A stretch of 64,000 nucleotides of DNA, from contig NZ_JAJJMN010000003.1 of the NCBI RefSeq assembly GCF_020905335.1, positions 62,001 through 126,000 of the forward strand, given 5' to 3'. Within the stretch, counting starts at the first letter, position 1, and each line of letters starts with the position of its first letter. Made by a program: the position numbers and the translations under genes. Source of the stretch: Flavobacterium lipolyticum (GTDB lineage: Bacteria > Bacteroidota > Bacteroidia > Flavobacteriales > Flavobacteriaceae). This document shows, piece by piece, positions 41,421 to 51,800 of this stretch. A model generated the notes under the pieces. The model was not told where the DNA came from, searched no databases, and saw only the letters and a list, made by a program, of their open reading frames with translations.

Positions 41421-42797
41421 ATGACAGGCTGCAAGACCGATATTATAAATGCTATAATTGAAATAGTGGGGCATGACTATGTATTAATGAATGCTGAGTT
41501 ATTGTACAATTATTCCAGAGACTGCACCTCTGATGAAGAGAGTATACCCTCGGCAGTAATCTTACCTAAAGATGAAAAAGAGATATCAAAAATTCTTAAA
41601 ATCTGTAATGAAACCAAGACCAGTATCACCGTGAGAGGCGGTGGTACCGGAGTCAGCAGAGGAGCATTATCTCATACAAACGGCCTGATACTTTCGCTGG
41701 AACGGTTGAATAAAATCATCGAGATTAATAAAATCGACAGGATTGTTACAGCAGAGTCAGGAGTGATCACTCAGGATTTGCGTAATGCGGTTTTAAAAGA
41801 AGGTCTAAATTTTCCGCAAAACATCAGCAGTGCCAACGCTTGTTTCATAGGTGGAAATATAGCAGTATCGAGTGGCAGTCCAAAATCATTGAAATATGGT
41901 ACGACTAAAGATTATGTCATCAATTTAGAGATTGTTTTACCTGATGGAAGTATTATATGGACAGGAAAAAATGTAACTAAAAATGCAACCGGTTATAATC
42001 TTACCCAATTGTTTACCGGAAGCGAAGGAACACTGGGCATCATCACTAAAGTAGTATTAAAACTAGTTCCTCCCGTGAAAGAACTGCTTCTCATGATTCC
42101 CTTTACTAAAATTGAGAAGCTGTTTGAAGGCGTACAGCAGTTTTTTGTAAAAGGATACGACGCTTCAAGTATTGAATTTATTGATCAGAAAGGAGTAGAG
42201 CTGGCCTCAAAATTTCTGGATAAAAAACAATGGAATTCTAAACGTATTGAAGGGATTTTATGGATCGAACTTGAAGGCACAGATTCAGAAAAACTAATGC
42301 AGCAGGCTATTGAAATCAGTGAATTTATCAGCACTTACACACCAGAAGAAATTAGCATAGCAGATACCCAAAACGAAGTGAAAGCACTATGGGAAATGCG
42401 TTCTAAAATTGGAGAAGCGGTTATTCATCATGTGTTTTTCAGAGACATCGACATTGTAGTACCCCGTTCTAAAATTGATGAAATGTACAAATCAATTGCA
42501 GGGATAGCCCAAAAATATGATTTTGAATACACGGTTTTCGGACATGTTGGGAATGGAAATTTTCATGTCAATATTTTTCAGGACAAACAAAGCAGTAAAA
42601 AGCAGTGGGAAGACCATCTGGCAATTTGGGTGAAAGCCATTTTCCTCAGAGCACTAGAACTGGGCGGAACCATTTCGGGAGAACACGGAGTTGGTAAAAT
42701 TAATCTTCCCTATTTAGAAGATGCCATGACCAACCATCAGATCCATATAATAAACGGCATCAGGGAGCTATTCGATAAAAACAGAATCATAAATTAA
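41421..42797 (+). CDS. FAD-linked 2-hydroxyacid oxidase (GlcD family), probable 4-hydroxymandelate oxidase
   Basis: This 458-residue flavoprotein of the GlcD / D-lactate dehydrogenase type has an N-terminal PCMH FAD domain with RGGGTGVSRGAL near residue 70, IGGNIAVSSG and GSEGTLGIIT. Its C-terminal FAD-oxidase domain has GHVGNGNFHVN near 373 and SGEHGVGK near 420. The family oxidises 2-hydroxyacids, usually the D (R) form. In this three-gene cassette the expected job is 4-hydroxymandelate to 4-hydroxyphenylglyoxylate. In the actinomycete Hpg pathways that reaction is done by an FMN-dependent enzyme of the lactate/mandelate dehydrogenase (LldD) family, so a GlcD-type enzyme here would be a non-homologous replacement. 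The ATG follows the hmaS-like stop by 5 bases, with AAGG just before it. Confidence 0.85.
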   Translation: MTGCKTDIINAIIEIVGHDYVLMNAELLYNYSRDCTSDEESIPSAVILPKDEKEISKILKICNETKTSITVRGGGTGVSRGALSHTNGLILSLERLNKIIEINKIDRIVTAESGVITQDLRNAVLKEGLNFPQNISSANACFIGGNIAVSSGSPKSLKYGTTKDYVINLEIVLPDGSIIWTGKNVTKNATGYNLTQLFTGSEGTLGIITKVVLKLVPPVKELLLMIPFTKIEKLFEGVQQFFVKGYDASSIEFIDQKGVELASKFLDKKQWNSKRIEGILWIELEGTDSEKLMQQAIEISEFISTYTPEEISIADTQNEVKALWEMRSKIGEAVIHHVFFRDIDIVVPRSKIDEMYKSIAGIAQKYDFEYTVFGHVGNGNFHVNIFQDKQSSKKQWEDHLAIWVKAIFLRALELGGTISGEHGVGKINLPYLEDAMTNHQIHIINGIRELFDKNRIIN

Positions 42798-42826
42798 AAT
42801 TTTTACACAGGACCATTTAACTAACA

Positions 42827-42847
42827 TACACTATAGAATTTAGTGTA
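42827..42847. promoter_or_regulatory. Inverted repeat upstream of the terminating NRPS gene
   Basis: A perfect 7-bp inverted repeat (TACACTA, 7-base loop, TAGTGTA) lies in the 67-base gap before the ATG at 42865. It could be an operator half-site pair or a small RNA hairpin in the leader of the longest gene. There is no T-run after it, so it is not a convincing terminator. A 7-bp repeat in A+T-rich DNA can also be chance. Confidence 0.25.
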
Positions 42848-42864
42848 CACGAAAAAATATTATT

Positions 42865-45800
42865 ATGGGTTACGATTTATTTACAAAGCTGAAAAAACTT
42901 AAAGTTACTGTCAAAGTAATAAACAATAATCTGGATGTTAAAGCTCCCAAAGGTGTTTTAAATGAAGAACTATTAAAGGAAATCAAATCAAAAAAGGAAG
43001 AATTAATTGATCTGGTGAATAAATATGCCAAAGATCAGGTTAATGAAAGCCATGCTATTCCTGTCGCACCAAAAAGCGAACATTACCCGTTATCTTCTTC
43101 CCAGCTTCGATTATGGGTTCTAAGTCAGATTGATAAAGCAAACTTCTCCTATAATATTCCCGGAATTCAGGTTATTGATGAAGCATTGGATACTACTGCT
43201 TTTATGCTGGCCATTCGTGATTTGATTCATCGTCATGAAGTTTTAAGAACTGTTTTTAAAACCGTAGAAGAGGAAGAAGTAAGACAGTTTATTATAGCTC
43301 CGGAAGATTTTGAATTTCCTTTTCAGCAAATCGAAGTAAACGGTGATGAAGAAAAATTAAACGAAATCCTGACCGGTATAAGTAATACTTTTTTCGATCT
43401 TGAAAAAGGTCCTTTATTCAAGGGAGCTCTGGTAAAAGTTAACAATGACAGATTCGTTTTTGGGTATAATATGCATCATATTATCAGTGATGGCTGGTCT
43501 ATTGGTATCATGATTAATGAATTGCTTAAAAACTATGATGCCCGACGAAAAGGAGAAACCGTACAGAGTCATCCTTTGCAGATACATTATAAAGATTATG
43601 CTGTATGGCAGCAAAAGCAATTAGCAGACGAAGTGTTCAATAAAGAGAGAAAGTATTGGCTCACTCATCTGGAAGGTGATTTACCGATACTATCACATTT
43701 TGGAGATTTCCCCCGTCCGGCTATCATGAGTTACAATGGAAATGTGACAAGAAAGGATATACCCACAGCTTTGTATCAAAAGTTTAAATCCTTTTGCAGA
43801 GAAAATTCAGGTACTTTGTTTACAGGCTGTCTCAGTCTTATCAATATACTATTGCACAAATACACCGAACAGGAAGATTTTATTGTTGGGAGTCCGGTTT
43901 CAGGCAGAACACATAAGGACATGGCCGACCAGATTGGATTTTATGTAAACACCCTGGCACTTCGAACACAATTCGGAGCCGCTCATTCTTTTGAAGAGGT
44001 TTTTCAGAAAAATAAAATGGTAACCTTAAATGCAATTGAAAATCAGAATTACCCTTTTGATGAATTAGTGAATCATCTCAACCTAAAAAGAGACCTCAGC
44101 CGTAGTGCTTTATTTGATGTTATGATTGATATTCAGAACGAAAATCAGAGCGACGATCAAAAAGCAGGTACATCCTATAACGAATTATTAAACGGAGGGG
44201 TTAGTAAATATGATTTAACCTTTACGTTCATAGAAAAGTCTGATTCCCTGACGGTTGAATTGGAATATAATACCGATATTTTTACCGGAGAAACAGCAGT
44301 CGGATTCCTAAAAGATTTAGAAAATATAGTAGAAGCAGTAGCTCAAAATCCGGTGGAGAAAATTGGCTCTCTTCCTCTGAATATAAATAGGAGAACAGCT
44401 CATTCTAAATTAGAATCCCCTGAAGAAATTGTGACAAATGAAGAGATAACCCATACGCTGCCGTCAACTCCGCTTGAAAAAGCATTGGCGGGGTTATGGG
44501 AAGAAGTTTTAGGAATTTCGCACATCAGTATGGAAGATAACTTTTTTGATTTGGGAGGGCATAGTTTAAAAGCTTCCAGGTTAATTAGTAAAATTCATAA
44601 AGAGTTTCGTGTAAAACTACAGCTAAAAGATTTGTTCATTCATACAAGTTTAGCTTCTCAATACGACCTAATAACCAAAGAACAAGAGGTTGATTATAGT
44701 GAAATTCCTGTATTGGAGAAACAAAATGGTTACCCGCTTTCCATAATGCAGCGTCGTTTGTGGATCCTGAGCCAGCATGAAGCAGCCAATATCGCCTACA
44801 ACATGTCCGGGGCTTATGTATTTGAAGGGGAACTGGATTTCGATGCGTTAGAGAATGCATTTGTACAACTGATAGAACGTCATGAAATTTTAAGAACCAG
44901 CTTTAAAGAAAATGATCAAAATGAAGTGTTGCAATACGTTACACCACTTGAAGACATTCTTTTTACCATAAAAAATACTGACCTGAGCCATACAAACGAA
45001 ACAGTTCTCGAAAAACATTTGTTTGAAGATTTGTCAGCTCCTTTTGATTTGTCTTCAGGAACTTTGTTAAAAGCCAGTATCTATAAACAATCTCAAAACC
45101 GTTGGGTATTCAGTACCGTAATTCACCATATTATTAGTGATGCCTGGTCTATAGAAATCATTGTAAAGGAGTTGTTGCAGCTCTACAACAGTCTGGTAAC
45201 CGGCGTTCCGTCAGCATTAACTCAGCTGCCTATTCAATACAAAGACTATTCGTCATGGCAGCTTACAGAGCTAAGCGGTTTCAGATTGGAGTTGCATAAA
45301 AACTATTGGCTGAATCAGTTTAAAGGCGATTTACCTACTTTAGATTTAGCAGCAGGAAAGCAGCGTCCACTTATAAAAACATACAATGGAGGGCTGTATA
45401 CTAAGATGATTCCCCGTTCTTTAAGTGACAGATTTGATCAGCTTCTTAAAAGCCAGGAAACTACTTTGTTCATGGGATTACTTAGTGTAGTCAATGTTTT
45501 GTTTTACCACTATACCCAACAGGAAGACATTGTGATCGGAAGCCCTGTTGCAGGAAGAGATCACGCTGATTTAGAAAATCAGATTGGTTTTTATGTAAAT
45601 ACTTTGGCACTTAGGACTCAATTTTCGAAAAAAGACAGTTTCAATACAATCTTGTCTAAGGTAAAAAAAGTGGTTCTGGGAGCACATGAACATCAGTTAT
45701 ATCCATTTGATGATCTGGTTTCTTCCTTGGATATTCCAAGAGATATGAGTCGTAATCCTTTGTTTGATGTACAGGTTATTGTTCAAAACCAACAAGTATC

Positions 45801-48800
45801 AAACTCCAAAGGAATGGAGAATTTATCGGTTAACGAATATCAGGGAAAATTACCGGATTCCAGTGTGTTTGATTTGGTTTTTAATTTTGCTGATTCTGAA
45901 AATGGTTTAGCTACCAGTATCATTTACAATAGCGATGTTTTCGATTCAGAAAGAATAGAACAATTTGGAAATCATCTGGAGCAGCTATTAGCAGCTTTAT
46001 TGCAAAATGCAGAACTGCCGGTACAGGAATTGAAATGGTTACTAAAAGAAGAAGAACAATATTTACTTGATTTCAATTCAGAAACATTGGACTATGATAC
46101 AGCTAAGAACGTCTTAGATAGGATCAGAGAGCAGGTCGAAAAAAATCCCGAAGCCATAGCGGTATCTTTTGAAGGAAATCAATTGAGTTATTCCGAATTG
46201 GATAAACGTTCCAATCAACTGGCTCATTATTTATTGGAAGTGTACCAGATACAACCTAATGATTTTGTTGGAATGATGCTCGATCGTTCCGAATCGATCT
46301 TCATTGGTCTTTTAGGAATATTAAAGACAGGAGCTGCTTATGTTCCTATAGATCCCGATTACCCGGTTTCCCGAAAAGAATATATCCTGAAAGATACCAA
46401 CGTAAAGGCCCTGCTCACACAATCCGATTATATGTTTGATCTATCGTATTATGAGGGCGGAATATTCGCCATGGATGTACAGATGTACAGTCTGACAAAT
46501 TCAACAACCGCTCCTCAAATAACAGTTTTACCGGATCATTTGGTTTATATCATTTATACTTCGGGATCTACAGGAAATCCAAAAGGAGTTATGGTAACCC
46601 ATGGCAACCTACAGCATTCTTTAGCACCACGAGGCAATACCTATTCGCCAATAAAATGCTTTTTGTTATTGTCTTCAGTTGCTTTTGATAGTTCAGTCGC
46701 GGGGATATTCAGTACATTAACTACGGGAGGAACATTGTGTATCACCAGCAGCTCGGATATTGCTAATGTTAATTTTATCGCAGCTCTTATTGTTTCTCAA
46801 AAAGTAAGTCATTTATTAACAGTGCCTTCCTACTATAAACTGCTTTTGAATGCCTTATCAGATAAAGAATCTTCTATTGAACAAGTTACGGTAGCCGGGG
46901 AAACTTGTCCGATAAGTTTAATCGAAGACCATTTTAAAAGCAAAATAGGTCAATCAGGCTGTGATTTGTTTAATGAGTATGGTCCGACAGAATGTTCTGT
47001 TTGGAGCAGCGTTCATCAATATGAAGAAGGAAAACCGGTGACAGCAACTATCGGGAAACCTATTGCCAACACCCGTATTTACATCTTAAACGAAAAAGAA
47101 GATTTAGTTCCGCTAGGTGTGATTGGGGAATTGCATATTGGAGGTAGCGGCGTAACCAAAGGATATTTAAACAATTCGGAATTAACGGCCCAAAAGTTTG
47201 TAAAAGATCCTTTTAGTGAAGCAGGTTTAATGTATAAAACAGGTGATTTAGGCAGGTGGAATTCAGCCGGGGAAATCGAATTTTTAGGCAGAAAAGACAA
47301 TCAGGTAAAAGTGAGAGGATATCGTATTGAACTGGGCGAAATACAGTATGCTGTTGAACAGTACAGCCATATAGAAGCAGCGGTTGTTTTAGTAAAAGAA
47401 AACAAAACGGGTGATAACGAACTGTATGCTTATTTGTTAGAAAAGGAAGCAATAAACATCTCAGAGTTAAAACACCATTTAAAAGACTTGCTGCCTTCTT
47501 ATGCCGTACCCGCTCACTTTATTACTTTGGAAGCATTTCCGTTAACACCAAACGGAAAAATAGATACCAAGGCACTATTAGAAATAGGAGGCTCAGAAAC
47601 AGAAAGAGGAGCAGCATATGCAGCTCCGCAAACAGCAGAAGAAACAGCCCTAGTAAACATATGGGAAACCGTTCTGGACAAGAAAAAAATTGGTATAAAT
47701 GATCGGTTTTTTGATTTGGGAGGAGACTCTATTAAAGTGTTGAAAATTGTGAATGGTATTTATAACGAAATGCAGTTGGAAATTACAATTTCAGATGTCT
47801 ATAGCAATGATTGTATCTCGCAATTATCAGATTTTATAAAAAACAACAGAGCGTCACTGGACGTTAAAAAAACGGCTGTTACTGGAACCGGGAACCAGGG
47901 ATTAGAAGCTATTGATTTCATAAAGAACCGTGTTTTAGGATCTTTAAATGAAAACGACGCTGATGCCATTGAAGACGTTTACCCAATGAGCGACATTCAA
48001 AAAGGAATGATCTATGAGTCATTGAAATATGAAGGAGCGAGTATATATCACGATCAGATGATCAATCACCGCGAATTTAAAGATTTTGATGTTTCGGTTT
48101 TCAGAAAAGCCATGCAACTAGTGACTGAAAAGCATGAGATTCTGAGAACAGGATTTAATTTACAGGATCACGATCAGGAAGTTCAAATTCTATACAAACA
48201 AGCAGAAATACCGGTTGTGTATGAAGATTTATCTCAGTTGCAGTCCTTAAAAGAACAGGAAAAAGTTATTACAGCCTTTCTTCAGTCAGAATTGCTCCAT
48301 CCGTTTGATGTGACTCAGGCGCCATTATTTCGTATGGCTGCTTTTAATCTGGGCAATGATACAATTGTTTTTGTTTCGCAATGTCACCATGCCATTATTG
48401 ACGGCTGGAGTGATTCATTATTACTCACGGAAATCAATAATGTATACCTTAAATTACTTGAAAATCCTTCGTTTAAACCTGCTAAATTACAATCGAGTCA
48501 TAAGGATTATATGCTGCACCAATTGCAGGACAAGCGAAAGGAAGAGACTGCAGCATTTTGGACTAATGAATTAAACGATTACAACAGACTTGATCTGTTT
48601 ACTGAAAAAGAAACAGACGATTTTAAATTGTTCAGCTTTGAGAAAAAAGAGTTAGCAAAAATTGAAAGTCTAAAAAAGGCTTACGGTATCAGATTAAAAG
48701 AACTGGCTTTGAGTGCCTTTGTGTATACTTTAAAATTATACTCGTACAGCAATGACATTACAATTGGTCTGGTTGTAAATACAAGACCTGCCTTACCGGA

Positions 48801-51800
48801 TGCTGACGAAATGTTAGGCTGTTTTCTAAATACAATACCTTTCAGAGTTGAAGTGAGTAGGGATTTAAGTGGTGAAGATTTACTGTTGTTAGTAAAGCAA
48901 AAACTGATCGAAGTAAGTAATTTTTCGGATATGAGTTTGGCCAGTATCGCTTCTGTTACTAATGAGATTAAAGGATTAAACAATCCTTTCTTTGATATCA
49001 TTTTCAATTATGTTGATTTTTATTCTTACGATGCATTAGAAGAACAATCTAACGAAAAAGAAGAATCATATCTCGAGAATCAGGAATTAACCTTAAACGG
49101 AAAAGGAGTTACCAATACGTATTTCGATTTTACTGTTAACAATACCAATAATGCAGCATTGTTTGACTTTGCACAAACCAGAGCGCTCGTTAACAAAATT
49201 GAATTGTCTGAAATAGAGTCCGTGTACAAAAAAGTGTTTAGGCACATTGTAGAGCATCCGGAATCTTCATTAAAAGAACTGGATCATTTATCCGATGAGG
49301 AAAAGGAAATTTATGAGAATAAAAAGCAGAATGACTCTGTAACCGTAAACGAAGATCAGACCGTATTGGATTTATTTAACAGACAGGTCCTTCTAAACCC
49401 TGACTATCCGGCGCTGCATCACAATGGTGTAAATATGAGTTATGCCGAATTAGATCAGAAATCGAATCAATTAGGAAACTATCTTAAAAAACAAGGTATA
49501 GGGAAGGAAGATTTTGTGGCAATACTACTGGATCGCTCTATAGAAATGCTGGTTTCAATTTTTGGAATCATAAAAGCAGGAGCAGCCTATGTTCCTTTAG
49601 ACGAGGGTTATCCGCAGCAAAGAATCGATTTTATTTTAAAGGATACAGCCGCAAAAGCCATAATTTCTAAGCCGTCTCTTTTAGAAAACTTTTCAGAAGA
49701 ATCCTTTCCAAAAACGATATTAATTGACACAGACTGGGATGCCATCTCGCAGGAAAGTGTAGCAGAAACCGATCATAATCTTACTTCAAACGCTTTAATA
49801 TACAGTATATACACCTCTGGAACAACCGGAAACCCAAAAGGGGTTTATATTGAACACAAAGGAGTAGTAAATCTGGCAAACTCGTTAATAAAAAGATATA
49901 AAATACAGAAAGAAGAGAAAATTTTAGCTTTTTCTAATTATGTATTTGATGCTTCAGTGGAACAAATTTTTATTGCACTAAGCAGTGGAGCGACTCTAGT
50001 GTTATGTGATAAAGAGGATTTACTGGATAATGAAAAATTTGCGGACCTTTTGATGGAAAAAGAGATCACCCATATAGATGTAACACCAACTTACCTCGAA
50101 AATGTGATCCCAAATAAATACCATCTGAACAGAGTTGTGGTCGGAGGTGAAGAGTGCTCAATAGATCTAGCCAGAAAATGGGCGGCTCACACGGACTTCT
50201 ACAACTCTTATGGTCCTACCGAAACCACTGTATCTTCGACGATATATGCCTACGACAAAGAGAATGATAAAGATCTAAATCGCCTGCCAATTGGAAAACC
50301 AATTGAAAATACGACTATTTATATTTTAGACCATGCTTTGCAAATTGCGAAAACCGGAGTCGTTGGCGAAATGTATATTGGAGGTATCGGAGTTTCCAGG
50401 GGGTACATCAATCAGGAAGCACTTACCAAAGAGCGTTTTGTGACCAATCCTTTTGCCAAAGAAGAAACCTTATACCGAACAGGCGATTTGTGCTGTAGGT
50501 TATCGGACGGGAATATTCAGTTTTTTGGCAGGGCCGATGATCAGGTAAAAATCAGAGGTTACAGAATTGAATTGGGCGAAATCGAAAATGCATTTCTTCA
50601 ACAAGAAATAACAACTTCTGTTGCGGTACTGGCCAAAGCAAACAAATTAGGAGAAAAAGAAATTGTAGCTTATCTGGTGCCTGATGAACATTATGATGTG
50701 AAAGATATCCGAACCAGGTTAAAAAGCATTTTACCTTATTTCATGATTCCTTCTTATTTTGTTCCGATAGAAGAAATTCCATTAACAAAAAGTAGAAAAG
50801 TAGACCGAAATAAATTATTAGCCATCGAAATACACAAAACGGATAGCCTCAGATCGCTTGTTCCGCCGGAAAATGAAACCGAAAATACGATCCTTCAGAT
50901 ATGGCAGGACATTTTAGAAAAAAGAGACATCAGTGTTATGGACAATTTTTTTGAAATTGGCGGATATAGTCTGAAGGCGATCAAGCTAAAGGCAATGCTA
51001 AGAAGAAAAGTAGGCTTAGACATTTCGATAAAAGATCTTTATAACGCGCCAACGATCAGAGAATTGGCTCAGGGTAAAAAAACATCCGATGCTGCAGTGA
51101 TCCATTTACATGCCGGAGATCCTCAAAATACAATTTACTTCATACCGCCAATTCTGGGTAATTCTATAATGTATCATCCTTTGGCAAAAGTATTAGGGAA
51201 TGAGTTTAATTCGATTGGTTTGCAATACAAAGGATTAGAGCCTGAGGAAGAGCTTTCTCAGTCTATTGAACAAATGGCCGCTTATTTCAGCGCAGAAATT
51301 AAAAAACGTCAGAGCAATCAGCCGTTTGTGGTTTTGGGATATTCAATGGGGGCTTCAATTGCCTTTGAAGTAGTTAAAGAACTGGAAAAACAATACGATG
51401 CCATTGAATTGGTTTTGGTGGACAGACCAACGTCTCTAAATGAAAGCAACGATACGGAGCATATTGACGAACAGGCCAATTGGCTGCTTGATGAATATCA
51501 GAAGGTGATTGATTTAAGTAAAGACCAAAAAGCAAGTGTTTTGTCTTTTATGAAAAACAACCTACTGCTGGACAATCAATATACACTTCAGGGTAAAATT
51601 TCCAGTACGATATATGTTCTTGAATCCTCGGAGAATGAATTAAAAAGTAATATGAAGGACTGGCAGGATTATACCAATGGAGCGTTAGTACACGATTACC
51701 TGCCAGGGACACACTGGGAAGCTTTCAACGGGAACAATTTTGACAAGTACGTTGAAATTTTTAAAAGTAGCATTCAAAAAACAAGTATAGAAACCAACTA

